Shown in pieces: positions 17,749 to 27,107 of a stretch of DNA of 64,000 nucleotides (position 1 is the stretch's first letter; each line of letters begins with the position of its first letter). Source of the stretch: Bacteroidales bacterium (GTDB lineage Bacteria; Bacteroidota; Bacteroidia; Bacteroidales; ML635J-15); assembly GCA_031275085.1 (NCBI GenBank), contig JAISPG010000069.1:124001-188000 (forward strand). Direction: 5' to 3'. Below the pieces are notes generated by a model. The model did no database searches. It was not told the origin of the DNA and saw only the letters and a list, made by a program, of their open reading frames with translations. The translations under genes were made by a program, and so were the position numbers.

Positions 17749-20700
17749 ATGCACAAATTTGTCGAAAGAATAATAGCCTTTTCTTTAAAAAATCATGTCC
17801 TGATTCTGTTTCTTACAGTTATTTTATTAATTGGCGGAATAGTATGTTTCAAAAACACGCCGATTGAAGCCTACCCTGATGTTACCAATACAAGGGTAAA
17901 GATTATTGCCCAGTGGTCCGGACGTAGTGCCGAAGAGGTTGAAAAATTTATTACACTGCCTATTATGCAGCAACTCAATACCATTCCCCGCAAAACAGAC
18001 GTGCGTTCTACTTCCTTATTCGGATTGTCGGTAGTTACAGTTTTATTTGAGGACGGAGTTGATGATTTTTATGCTCAACAATATGCTTCCAACCGTATGC
18101 AGGATATTGATCTTCCTGATGGAGCAGAACTTTCCATTGAACCGCCTTCGGGAGCTACAGGAGAAATATTTCGTTATATTTTACGTAGCGATTTACCGAT
18201 TCGGGAAGTAGCTGCAATCAACGAATGGGTAGTACAGCGCGAATTGTTGTCGGTCCCCGGAGTAGCAACTATTGCCAGTTTTGGAGGAGAAGAGAAAATC
18301 TATGAAATAAAAGTCAATCCGGTAGAATTACAGAATTACGATCTTTCACCATTACAAGTGTATGAAGCTGTTGGAAATAGTAATATCAATGTCGGTGGCG
18401 ATATGATACAAAAAGGTAACCAGGCTTATGTTGTACGCGGAATAGGATTGTTGGAAAGTGTGGAAGATATTGAAAACATTTTGATCGAGGTAAAAGGCAG
18501 TACACCTGTAAGAGTTAAGCAGATAGCTGAAGTAAGCGTATCTTCCAAACCACGATTGGGACAGGTAGGATTAAACTACGAAAATGATGTAGTACAAGGT
18601 ATTGTAATAATGCTCCGGGGCGAAAATCCCAGTGAAGTAATTTCCCGGCTGAAAGTAAAGATACAAGAGCTCAACGACCGTATCCTTCCCGAAGATGTAA
18701 AGATAGAGCCTTTTATGGACAGAGAAAAATTGGTAACCAATACTTTAAATACGGTTATGAAGAACATGCTGGAAGGAATTTTATTGGTTTCAATAATCGT
18801 ATTTATTTTCCTTTTCAATTGGCGTACAACTTTGATCGTTGCATCGGTGATCCCGCTGTCGTTTCTGTTTGCAGTTATTATGCTCCGGATTCAGGATTTA
18901 CCGATGAATTTAATATCTATGGGAGCATTGGATTTTGGATTATTACTGGAAGGAACATTAGTCATTGTTGAAGCAATTTATGTTTCAATGGAACAACGTT
19001 CGCGGGAGTTAGGCAATAAGTTTACCTACTTGAGTAAAGACGGATTGATTAAAAAAAGTGCCGGAAATGTGGCTACACATATCTTTTTTGCACAAATTAT
19101 TTTGGTTGTGGCATTAATTCCAATCTTTTCTTTTGAAAAAGTAGAAGGAAAAATGTTCAAACCACTGGCATTCACATTGGCATATGCGTTACTTGGCTCG
19201 CTTATCCTTTCATTGACATATGTTCCGGTAATGTGTAAAATACTGCTTAAAAAACCAATCAAAGAAAGAAGAAACCGTATCAGTAATTTTTTTACATCTA
19301 AAATATATGCTTTGTATGCTTTCTCATCGCGTCATCGAAAAAGTGTTATTATTTCATTTATTGTTTTATTGATTATTTGTCTGGTGCGTTTTAGTTTCTG
19401 GGGAACGGAATTTATTCCCAGTATGAACGAAGGTGCGATTTATATTAGGGCTACTTTGCCCAATAGCGTTAATCTGGATGAATCGGTTCGTTTAACTAAG
19501 GAGATGAAAACTAAATTGCAGGAATTTGACGAGATTGATTTTATACTTACCCAAACTGGTCGCCCCAATGACGGTACAGATGCAACAGGTTTTTTCAATA
19601 TAGAATTTCACGTGGAATTAAAACCGGAAAAAAAGTGGAAACGTAAAATTTCCAAAGAAGGGATTATTGAAGAAATGCAGGATGTTTTCAGCATTTATCC
19701 CGGAATTGTATTTGCATTCAGTCAACCGATACAGGATAATGTAGAAGAATATGTAGCAGGTGTTAAAAGTTCTCTGGTTATCAAAATATTCGGGAACGAT
19801 CTGCATAAACTTGAGGATCTGGCGAATCAAACTGCTAATACAATCAAAGATGTTCGTGGTGTGGAAGATGTAAATGTTTTTCGTAGTATCGGACTTCCCG
19901 AATTGCAGATAAAACTGGAAGAATCGCGAATGGCGAGATATGCTGTATCCATGCAGGATGCTCAGAGTGTAGTAGAAATGGCTATTGGCGGAAAAGCTGC
20001 AACTAATTTTTATGAAAATGAACGAATGTTTGATGTTATTATTCGTTTTCAAAAAGATTTTCGCAATAATGAAGAAAAAATCGGCAATATTCTTATCCCT
20101 ACTATGGACGGGAAACAGGTTCCGTTGAAAGAGATTGCCGATATCCGTTTTATTACGGGACCTGCTTTTATTTACAGGGAAGGAAGCAGTCGCTATGTAA
20201 GTGTTGGCTTCAGTATTCGCGATCGCGATTTGGGCTCTACCATTACAGAAGCTCAACAAAAAGTCGGTGAAAACGTGCAGCTTGCCGCGGAAAATAAAAT
20301 GGAATGGGCGGGAGAATTTGAAAGCCAACAACGTGCATCCAAACGTTTGATGATGGTCATTCCTGCCGTTTTAGCGATTATTTTATTTTTATTATACTTA
20401 AGTTTTGGCACAGTAAAAGATACATTGATAGCCTCTACTTCAGTATTATATGCTTTCATTGGCGGTTTTACTTCACTTTGGGTAACAGGAACCGTTTTTG
20501 GAATATCCGCCGGAGTAGGGTTTATTGTCTTACTGGGAATATCGGTAATTAACAGCATTTTACTTATTTCCCTGATGAAATCACAAACCCGAAAATTAAG
20601 AAATTTATCAACAGGAATAAATGAAGCTGTAAAAGTCAGAATACGCCCTATTTTGATGGTTGCCCTTATGGGTTCATTTGGTTTGTTGCCTGCAGCCCTT

Positions 20701-20847
20701 TCTACCGGAATGGGTTCCGAAGTCCAGAAATCGTTTGCCATTATGATTGTTGGTGGAGTAATTATCTGTATGATACTTTCTTTTACTGTTCTTCCGCAGA
20801 TTTTCTATTATGTTTACAAAAGGGATGAAGGAATGAAGAAAAAATAA
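17749..20847 (+). CDS. Heavy-metal-type RND transporter (CzcA/CusA family)
   Basis: A 1032-residue inner-membrane proton-driven exporter. The N-terminus has the family's NTPIEAYPDVTNTRV and SAEEVEKFITLPI signatures. Transmembrane helix 4 carries MGALDFGLLLEG and IVEAIY, so the acidic positions corresponding to CzcA D402/D408/E415 are D395/E401/E408: the second is Glu instead of Asp. The second half has the SMNEGAIYIRATLP block. It has its own promoter, separated from its TolC and adaptor partners by an opposing four-gene module. The metal (Co/Zn/Cd or Cu/Ag) cannot be read from the sequence. Confidence 0.92.
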   Translation: MHKFVERIIAFSLKNHVLILFLTVILLIGGIVCFKNTPIEAYPDVTNTRVKIIAQWSGRSAEEVEKFITLPIMQQLNTIPRKTDVRSTSLFGLSVVTVLFEDGVDDFYAQQYASNRMQDIDLPDGAELSIEPPSGATGEIFRYILRSDLPIREVAAINEWVVQRELLSVPGVATIASFGGEEKIYEIKVNPVELQNYDLSPLQVYEAVGNSNINVGGDMIQKGNQAYVVRGIGLLESVEDIENILIEVKGSTPVRVKQIAEVSVSSKPRLGQVGLNYENDVVQGIVIMLRGENPSEVISRLKVKIQELNDRILPEDVKIEPFMDREKLVTNTLNTVMKNMLEGILLVSIIVFIFLFNWRTTLIVASVIPLSFLFAVIMLRIQDLPMNLISMGALDFGLLLEGTLVIVEAIYVSMEQRSRELGNKFTYLSKDGLIKKSAGNVATHIFFAQIILVVALIPIFSFEKVEGKMFKPLAFTLAYALLGSLILSLTYVPVMCKILLKKPIKERRNRISNFFTSKIYALYAFSSRHRKSVIISFIVLLIICLVRFSFWGTEFIPSMNEGAIYIRATLPNSVNLDESVRLTKEMKTKLQEFDEIDFILTQTGRPNDGTDATGFFNIEFHVELKPEKKWKRKISKEGIIEEMQDVFSIYPGIVFAFSQPIQDNVEEYVAGVKSSLVIKIFGNDLHKLEDLANQTANTIKDVRGVEDVNVFRSIGLPELQIKLEESRMARYAVSMQDAQSVVEMAIGGKAATNFYENERMFDVIIRFQKDFRNNEEKIGNILIPTMDGKQVPLKEIADIRFITGPAFIYREGSSRYVSVGFSIRDRDLGSTITEAQQKVGENVQLAAENKMEWAGEFESQQRASKRLMMVIPAVLAIILFLLYLSFGTVKDTLIASTSVLYAFIGGFTSLWVTGTVFGISAGVGFIVLLGISVINSILLISLMKSQTRKLRNLSTGINEAVKVRIRPILMVALMGSFGLLPAALSTGMGSEVQKSFAIMIVGGVIICMILSFTVLPQIFYYVYKRDEGMKKK

Positions 20848-21224
20848 AGTACTAAATGGAAGTTATAATGAGTGTTACAGCCGGAATAATTAATAGAATT
20901 AAGCTATAATACACAATATTAATGTTTCTCCGAAAACAATAACTACGAAAAATACAGCCGTAACAGGTTCCAAAAACAGAATTATTAAAAAAACAGTTAC
21001 TATTTCAAACATTATTTGTATTTTTACAGGCTAAAACTTTTGGATGTTTAAATTTAAGAAAGAGCGTGTGAAGTAAATAACTTTGGAGTTTTCAAAGTTA
21101 TACCTCAATTATATTCCGACAGGATTTTTGTCCGGAATGTTTTCCAATTATATCAATAATTATTAAATCAAGGATAACGGGAACAAAAACTGTTTCTTAC
21201 TTTATCCTGTAAAAACAAAAAACA
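20848..21224. other. Intergenic region with two hairpins, no convincing gene
   Basis: There is no long reading frame. Two dyads are visible: AACTTTG/CAAAGTT (21079-21099) and ATTCCG/CGGAAT with inner pairing (21113-21138). Both lie 90-150 bp before the methyltransferase start and could form a structured leader. A short open stretch (about 20920-21032) has no start or recognisable product. Confidence 0.4.
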
Positions 21225-22001
21225 ATGAGTAACGAAAATAATAAAGACATACACGAATTTGATTTTAATTTAATCTGCGATTTTTTTTCCAATATGGAAC
21301 GTCAAGGACCCGGAAGTTTCGAAGCAACTATCAGGGCGTTAAATTTTATCGACAATCTGTCAAATGAATCAAAAATTGCCGATCTCGGTTGCGGTACAGG
21401 TGGACAAACAATTACTCTGGCGCAACATACTCCCGGACAAATCACCGGACTTGACTTGTTTCCCGGTTTTATTCATAAACTAAATCAGAATATCGAACAT
21501 TTGAATCTTCAGAATAGAATTAAAACCATTGTCGGTTCAATGGATGATTTACCGTTTCATAATGATGAATTAGACCTGATTTGGTCTGAGGGAGCTATTG
21601 CCAATATAGGTTTTGAAAAGGGCTTAAATTATTGGAAAAACTTTCTTAAAAAAGATGGTTACATTGCCGTAACATACGAATCATGGTTTACCGACGAGCG
21701 TCCTGCTGAAATTGAAAAATGGTGGGTTGATGCGGTTCCTGAGATTGACACAATAGGAAATAATATTTCGATAATGCAAAAAGCAGGTTATGTTCCTGTT
21801 GCTGCATTTGTATTGTCTGAAAGTTGCTGGATAGATAATTACTTTATTCCGCAAAAAACACAACAAGAGAAATTTCTGAAAAAACATGCGGGAAATAAAA
21901 CCGTCGAGGATTTTATCAAACTTATGAGGCATGAAGCAGAGTTGTATTCAAAATATAAACAGTATTATGGATATGCGTTTTATATTGGTAAGAAAATCTG
22001 A
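21225..22001 (+). CDS. Class I SAM-dependent methyltransferase
   Basis: The 258 residues carry motif [17 protein letters not shown] (about 51-66), the acidic residue at the end of strand 2 (GLDLF, D76), and motif [19 protein letters not shown] (about 108-126). These are typical of small-molecule methyltransferases of the UbiE/type 11 kind. It is a single gene with a 377-base upstream region holding hairpins. The substrate is not identifiable. Confidence 0.88.
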   Translation: MSNENNKDIHEFDFNLICDFFSNMERQGPGSFEATIRALNFIDNLSNESKIADLGCGTGGQTITLAQHTPGQITGLDLFPGFIHKLNQNIEHLNLQNRIKTIVGSMDDLPFHNDELDLIWSEGAIANIGFEKGLNYWKNFLKKDGYIAVTYESWFTDERPAEIEKWWVDAVPEIDTIGNNISIMQKAGYVPVAAFVLSESCWIDNYFIPQKTQQEKFLKKHAGNKTVEDFIKLMRHEAELYSKYKQYYGYAFYIGKKI

Positions 22002-22086
22002 TAAACAGTGGAGGAGATAAAAGGACTCAATCTAAATTTTAGGTGGAGATCTTTTATAAAACTGTGACTCCATTGCTATATGCATG

Positions 22087-22127
22087 GGTTTCTTTGGGAT
22101 TTTGCTTTGCAAAATCCCAAAGAAACC
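22087..22127. repeat. Perfect 19-bp inverted repeat with a 3-base loop
   Basis: Bases 22087-22105 are the exact reverse complement of 22109-22127 around a TTT loop. It lies 86 bp after the methyltransferase stop and 56 bp before the ParA remnant. It could terminate transcription, but no T-run follows, so an element end or cruciform is equally possible. Confidence 0.85.
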
Positions 22128-22182
22128 TATTAAAACAATACCATAATCTAAAGCATTTTTATATCAATTATATTCAAAAGCA

Positions 22183-22557
22183 TTGTTTATTGCTTTTTCA
22201 ACACAGAAAAGCGGCGTAGGAAAAACGACCTTTACGGTCTTGGCCGCAAGCTACCTCTATTATCTCAAAGGTTATCAGGTAGCAGTTGTAGATTGCGATT
22301 GCCCACAGCATAGCATTAATGCAATGCGGAAATGGGATGCGGAATTATTCAACAACGATGAGCATTATAAATGGCTCGCTTTTAACCAGTTTAAAACATT
22401 ATTCGATTTGGTGTACTCTACTATAAACTTAACATTACGAGCAATTCCACTTGATAGTCTTGTGAAAGAAGTATTACATAGAATTTTAATTTCTAATAAT
22501 AAAATCCACAAAAAGATTTTTCTACATCATGATCATAAATTTTTATTATCATGGTAG
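22183..22557 (+). pseudogene. Truncated TraA/ParA ATPase remnant of a conjugative transposon
   Basis: About 60 residues resemble the N-terminus of Bacteroidales conjugative-transposon TraA (ParA family): IAFSTQKSGVGKTTFTVLAASYLYYLKGY, followed by VVDCDCPQHSI. The first glycine of the P-loop is Ser (KSGVGKTT). No proper start codon precedes it. After about residue 62 the sequence no longer resembles the family, and the frame ends at the convergent neighbour. It is a broken remnant marking a former mobile element. Confidence 0.75.
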
Positions 22558-23490
22558 CGGTCGCACTAACCTTACATATCCAGTTTGACTACTATAACCA
22601 TCTAATTGTTCGCATCCTTGGGTATTTGTGGCAAAATCCCAATAATGATAATAAGGCGAAATTCCTTCGTCGCAGCTAAAATACCAAGCTGATTTGAAGC
22701 CACCAATCTGTGTACGCAGTTTATAAATTTCTTTTAACTGATCTATTGTAGGTACTTGCCAATCAGCATAACCTCCGATACCTCCATCAAAATTGAATTG
22801 GCTACACCCTCTATTTGCATTAAAACCAATTCCTGTCTGAAATAAATCTTCCTTCATTACACCTATTCCAAGTGCTTCAATGGGAATAAAAACGGTGGGA
22901 TCTTGCGTTATGCCTCCCGAAATAAAGTCTTTTATATCGCCATAAAGGTATTTATCGAATGTTCCGTGATTGGAAACATGAGCAAACGAACGGAAATAAT
23001 ATCTTGTAGCGCCTTTCAAATTAGACAAAGGGCAGGAAAATTCCCCATAACCGCCCGACTGCCAATACTCATAACCGTATATTTGACCGTTATCTCTCCA
23101 TATAGTACCTGTAATTTCTATATTTATGACGCTTGCTGTATTTGAAATTGTCATATAAGTATATGGCTGAAAACAAGCATAATAACTATTGTAGTTATTA
23201 TTATCATAAGAGTATGATTTAATTTTCAGGGCAGAAGAATCAGTACCATAAATCAGTCCTTTGCTAACTAACCATAAATCAGATGGTAATAATTTTCCAC
23301 TCAACCGAATTTCTCCCTGCCCAATAGCAAATTTATCATTTATCTCCGTTACCATTTCTACACCTTGAGTAATAACAAACACGCGACCGTCTACATTCTC
23401 CTCAAATTCCTTTTGACAGGAAACAGAAATTATTGCAAATAAAAATAAATGTAACGATTTTATTTTGTAATTCATTTTTCCCATAATCAT
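22549..23490 (-). CDS. Lipoprotein with a C-terminal DUF1566/Lcl-like domain
   Basis: The 313 residues have a hydrophobic signal ending in a lipobox (SVSC, cysteine about residue 25), so the product is probably surface- or periplasm-anchored. The C-terminal half carries GGYADWQVPTIDQLKEIYKL and ends in GYVRLVRPL, as in DUF1566/Lcl C-terminal carbohydrate- or adhesion-related domains. It is last in a four-gene operon (26127 to 22549) and its start touches the previous stop. ATG at 23490, 23484 or 23475 are all possible. Confidence 0.75.
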   Translation of the reverse strand: MIMGKMNYKIKSLHLFLFAIISVSCQKEFEENVDGRVFVITQGVEMVTEINDKFAIGQGEIRLSGKLLPSDLWLVSKGLIYGTDSSALKIKSYSYDNNNYNSYYACFQPYTYMTISNTASVINIEITGTIWRDNGQIYGYEYWQSGGYGEFSCPLSNLKGATRYYFRSFAHVSNHGTFDKYLYGDIKDFISGGITQDPTVFIPIEALGIGVMKEDLFQTGIGFNANRGCSQFNFDGGIGGYADWQVPTIDQLKEIYKLRTQIGGFKSAWYFSCDEGISPYYHYWDFATNTQGCEQLDGYSSQTGYVRLVRPLP

Positions 23491-24344
23491 TATTTATTTA
23501 TTTTCAAAATTAAGTCGGTTATAGATAATCCAATGCCAAGATTCCATGCGGGAAGAAGTTTAAGTTTTGTCGTTCTTGTAAGAGTAGTACCAATCCCTAC
23601 AGTTAAATGGAGCCAACCAAAAGTCTTGTCATAGCCACCTAGCAAGGATATACCTTTTCTACCTATTGTTCTGCTCCCATCCAAAATAAAAGTACCATTA
23701 TCATTCATTGTAAAGGAAGTATTCTTGTTCATAGCATTCATTGTCGCTCCGAAATATGCTGATAAAAACCAATAATGATAATATCCTTTTACTCCTACTG
23801 CCCAGCGTTCCGAGTCATATTTTCCAATACCTATACCATAGCCACCCTCCAAAGCAAATCCTGTTTTTTCGCCAAATTTTAATTCTACATATATACCGAT
23901 AATTTCACCCGCAACAATACCATTACTAAAACCAACTATAAATTTCAAGTCTTTTTTCCAATCATGTATTAAAGTTCTTTTTCTTTTTATTTCATAGCAT
24001 TCGCAGAGATCAAGGGCAGTAAGAGATAACGTTTGATATTCATTGTGTAATATTCTGATACCAAGATTACTATTACACGAAATATTCTCAAAACATAAAA
24101 TATATCCTTTAATTCGAATTGAATCGATCTTGTGTATCGTTATCGGTGTCTCAAACATCAATCCTTCAAATGGAGTTGAAAATAATAAATAGCTACAACC
24201 AAGATCTGGATGTCCGCATATATCAATTAACCCAAACTCATCACATGAAATTCTTGTGTATGCCAACTTTTTAATTGATTGAGCAGGCAATGAAATAGAA
24301 AATAATAAACATAAACAACAAAATGTATACGCAATTATTCTCAT
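23490..24344 (-). CDS. Exported protein with probable outer-membrane beta-barrel
   Basis: The 284 residues start with a signal peptide (to about residue 22, ...SLPAQS). The second half has repeated glycine/aromatic strands (FALEGGYGIGIGKY, WAVGVKGYYHYWFLSAYFGA, LHLTVGIGTTLTRTTKL) as in small outer-membrane barrels. The ATG overlaps the upstream stop by four bases. There is no close family identity. It probably works with the neighbouring lipoprotein in the envelope. Confidence 0.7.
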   Translation of the reverse strand: MRIIAYTFCCLCLLFSISLPAQSIKKLAYTRISCDEFGLIDICGHPDLGCSYLLFSTPFEGLMFETPITIHKIDSIRIKGYILCFENISCNSNLGIRILHNEYQTLSLTALDLCECYEIKRKRTLIHDWKKDLKFIVGFSNGIVAGEIIGIYVELKFGEKTGFALEGGYGIGIGKYDSERWAVGVKGYYHYWFLSAYFGATMNAMNKNTSFTMNDNGTFILDGSRTIGRKGISLLGGYDKTFGWLHLTVGIGTTLTRTTKLKLLPAWNLGIGLSITDLILKINK

Positions 24345-25627
24345 TTACTACCTTTTGTTCTATTAAAACTAGGAAAACTATATAAGTTATATCTCCTACC
24401 AGATGGTGTTTCCAATGGCTGCCAAGTTTTTATCCATATTACCGGTTCTGTAGGATTATTAAAATCTATATCCAAATATACCCATCCAAATCCACTTTCA
24501 TAATAATTTAAAGGAGAACGCCAATGTTGCCGAAAATTTATACCATAAAGATTGGTATCTATTTCTGATCGAATAACTTTTATATCTTCAAATTTTACCT
24601 CAACCCATTTATTCTTTTTAAATACTCTTTCTAATTCATAAATATATTGTTTTTTGTCTTTTTCTATTGTTCGAGTATTATAAGTTTTAATTTTTCTCCC
24701 TTTTTTGTCTATTTTATATTTTACGGTTTTCTCATGAATTATCAATGCATATTCACTAAATACCTTTTTTATAAAGTCCAGCTCTTTATTTTCAAAGGCT
24801 GAATAAAAGCGGTTTAAAAATTCATATATCACATTAAGATGCGTAGTATTATCTAATGTATATGAACCTGTATTTGCAATTTTCTCCGGTTCAAACAAAT
24901 ATTCTGGCAAACCTCTTCTTTCTATATTGGTAATAATCCCATCTTCTGCATATTCGATTAATATCTCATTATTATTATTGTATCCTGAATATACTGGAAT
25001 CCCTTTCATTTTCCATCCCACATCTGTTCTTTCAATAATTCCCTCTATTTCCTCTATAACTGCAATATGAAACGGTTTGTTTTCCCACAATGAATTTAAT
25101 TTTGTAATAGCAGACGGAGAGGCTATTGAACTATCTATTTTAATTTCTTTGTCAGAGAAATATGCCTCATTAACATCAGCAAACATTTTGTTTGTATTTG
25201 ACATGAGATTTTTTTCAGCAACTGTATTGTCTAAAATCTCAACTGAATTAAATTTAATTATCGATTTTCTCGGATTTTCGCATTCTGCTAATCTCGGCTC
25301 TGTTTTTGGATGACTATTTAAATTATAAACATTTATTCTCATTTGTTTAATAGATACAAGTTCTGGTATAGTACATTTTTTTTCGTTTTTTTTTAGCAAG
25401 CTATCAAGATAAATAGAACTTCTATATAATTTATCTTCTTCAAAATCATGAGCTCCTCTACGGAATATTAAATCGGCAATACACCAATCTATGGCATCTC
25501 TATATTCTTCGATATCAAAGGCATCTTTGGCCTCTTCCATAGGCTTTTTTTCCTTTGTTTGTCCTTGCATTGTTATATGAATAGACAAAAATAAAAATAT
25601 ACCAAAAAAAAATATTTTATTTTTCAT
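24341..25627 (-). CDS. Exported protein with NTF2-like C-terminal region
   Basis: The 428 residues begin with a signal peptide (about 1-22). A helical region follows, then a C-terminal part (about 275-415) with an NTF2/SnoaL-like pattern: FLNRFYSAFENKELDFIKKVF, then YGINFRQHWRS and GWVYLDIDF. It is coupled by ATGA overlaps on both sides to the membrane/helical protein upstream and the barrel protein downstream. Function unknown. Confidence 0.65.
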   Translation of the reverse strand: MKNKIFFFGIFLFLSIHITMQGQTKEKKPMEEAKDAFDIEEYRDAIDWCIADLIFRRGAHDFEEDKLYRSSIYLDSLLKKNEKKCTIPELVSIKQMRINVYNLNSHPKTEPRLAECENPRKSIIKFNSVEILDNTVAEKNLMSNTNKMFADVNEAYFSDKEIKIDSSIASPSAITKLNSLWENKPFHIAVIEEIEGIIERTDVGWKMKGIPVYSGYNNNNEILIEYAEDGIITNIERRGLPEYLFEPEKIANTGSYTLDNTTHLNVIYEFLNRFYSAFENKELDFIKKVFSEYALIIHEKTVKYKIDKKGRKIKTYNTRTIEKDKKQYIYELERVFKKNKWVEVKFEDIKVIRSEIDTNLYGINFRQHWRSPLNYYESGFGWVYLDIDFNNPTEPVIWIKTWQPLETPSGRRYNLYSFPSFNRTKGSK

Positions 25628-26127
25628 TGTTTATCAAGATTTTTTTCCAATTGATCAAATATGTATTTCGCTTTATTTTTTTTATATATATTCAAAGATG
25701 CGGCATATTGATAATATTTTTTAGCTTGTTCTCGCAAATATTCTCTTGTCTTATTATTTTTTATATTTAGAGTATCTTTGCTAGCTTCTAAAAGTTCGTT
25801 TGCTAATTCGAAAAAAAAATGATATCCAATAGTATCATTATACTTATATTTTTTAACATCAAGAAACTTTATATATGCACTATCATAATCAATATCCCCT
25901 TCTATCGGATTATTAAATATTATGATGGCTTCAGTTAATAATTCATCTGCTCGTTCCTGTTTTGATTTTTTATTATTATCTATAAATAAAAATACAATAC
26001 TAATTACACCTGCAATTGTTACGATACCACTTAAAAAAGTCACAATAGGATTGACATTATCGTCAAGACAAGTTGAAAATTCTTTCCATTTACTTTTTTT
26101 AGAACTCATAATGCAAATTAAAAACAA
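25624..26127 (-). CDS. Single-pass membrane protein with helical repeat-like domain
   Basis: The 167 residues have one transmembrane helix (about 31-50). The helix-rich C-terminal part (55-167) has alternating short helices resembling tetratricopeptide units (AYIKFLDVKKYKYND..., AKKYYQYAASLNIY). It is the first gene of the four-gene operon and overlaps the next by four bases. A later start (MSSKKSKW, residue 7) is possible. The family is not recognised. Confidence 0.6.
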   Translation of the reverse strand: MFLICIMSSKKSKWKEFSTCLDDNVNPIVTFLSGIVTIAGVISIVFLFIDNNKKSKQERADELLTEAIIIFNNPIEGDIDYDSAYIKFLDVKKYKYNDTIGYHFFFELANELLEASKDTLNIKNNKTREYLREQAKKYYQYAASLNIYKKNKAKYIFDQLEKNLDKQ

Positions 26128-26272
26128 TTATTTGATCTTTTTATTCCCTCAATCCTCTCCCCAAAATCGCCCTTAGCTTTTTCTAAAAAGCACCCTTGCT
26201 TTTGGGTAAAAGGAAAGGTCCTTTTAAAATTTGCTCTATAAGCTTTTTTGAAAAGCAAAGGAGCTTTTTGTC

Positions 26273-26659
26273 TTACTTCAATTTTTCGAATTTTAAAGTC
26301 GCGAGCATCTCTTTCAAATCACTTCCCGGACGGAAGGCTACTTTTGCCTTTTTTACCATCGATGCATTGAATTTCGCCTCTGTTGGAGCGCCTTCACTGC
26401 TGATGGCAATCTGAAATGTGCCGAAATCGCCAAAACGGACAATTTCGCCGTTTTCCAAATGCCGTCTCAATACTTTGGTAAGGTCGTTCAATACTGCCAG
26501 GACATCGCTGTCACTTACGGTAGTAGAACCTTCTGAAATTTCTTTACTTAATTTTTTAAATGTTAATTCGCCTCTGCTTTTTGCTTGTGCGTAAAATTTC
26601 TTTGGAGCTTCCCTGTCCTGAGGGTTCGCTTTCTCCAGTATTACATAACTTACAGCCAT
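26273..26659 (-). CDS. HU-like DNA-binding protein, Bacteroidetes type
   Basis: The 128 residues match the Bacteroidota HU-like family: MAVSYVILEKANP at the start, a helical pair, then the beta-arm region GEIVRFGDFGTFQIAISSEG and VAFRPGSDLKEML. This is the HU/IHF fold with the FGDFGTF signature. It should bind and bend DNA. It stands alone between mobile-element scars, as HU-like genes of integrated elements often do. An A/T-rich hairpin downstream (about 26239-26272) may terminate it. Confidence 0.9.
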   Translation of the reverse strand: MAVSYVILEKANPQDREAPKKFYAQAKSRGELTFKKLSKEISEGSTTVSDSDVLAVLNDLTKVLRRHLENGEIVRFGDFGTFQIAISSEGAPTEAKFNASMVKKAKVAFRPGSDLKEMLATLKFEKLK

Positions 26660-27066
26660 AGTTCTTGGTTTTTCAATAAAATAATTTGTTCGCCAAAAAT
26701 AAACAATTTTATCAAATAAAAAAGCATTTAGTATAATCTTTCCCTATAAAAATTCAAATTTCACAAGAAAATTTAGCTGCAAGTCATATAACCAGTAAAT
26801 TGTCCTTAACAATAATATTAACATTGCATGATATATGAAATCCGGCATCTTCGAGCCATTTGCCCGAAAGGTTCAGGAATGGAACCTTGTTTCTGTTCTC
26901 ATAAGTTCCGAAAGTGAACTTTGCTTTTTCGGTGCATAAATATTTTATTTCAGAACCTTGCAATGCTACCGAACAAAAGGAGCTCTTACTTTACATCAAA
27001 TTGAACAAAAGACGTTATTATTACAAGGAACCGGATGTGCATAAGTTGATTAGGGAGAAAATATAA
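26660..27066. other. Gene-free scar region with mobile-element remnants
   Basis: No intact gene. Bases 26841-26921 resemble 63008-63089 (roughly 85% by eye), and both show the same open frame reading SGIF-x-x-FARKVQ-x-WNLV. Bases 26980-27066 encode IKLNKRRYYYKEPDVHKLI, like the C-terminus of an excisionase-type helix-turn-helix protein of conjugative transposons. Both are probably relics of one element family. Confidence 0.5.
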
Positions 27067-27107
27067 TTAATTATCTTTGTATCATAATATTTTTGACAAT
27101 TATTATA

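Noticed and set aside
19618-20331. Long minus-strand open frame of 237 codons inside the heavy-metal RND gene
   Set aside because: It lies fully antisense to a strongly supported CzcA/CusA coding sequence, with a composition (Phe, Ser, His, Ile rich) typical of an antisense shadow.
13045-20847. Specific naming of the efflux genes as cusCBA or czcCBA
   Set aside because: The proteins fit the heavy-metal RND class, but no metal-site residues were secure enough to choose a metal, so no symbol was given.
22183-22557. Functional ParA partition ATPase
   Set aside because: No start codon of normal context, a changed P-loop glycine, loss of similarity after about 62 residues, and no ParB or origin nearby.
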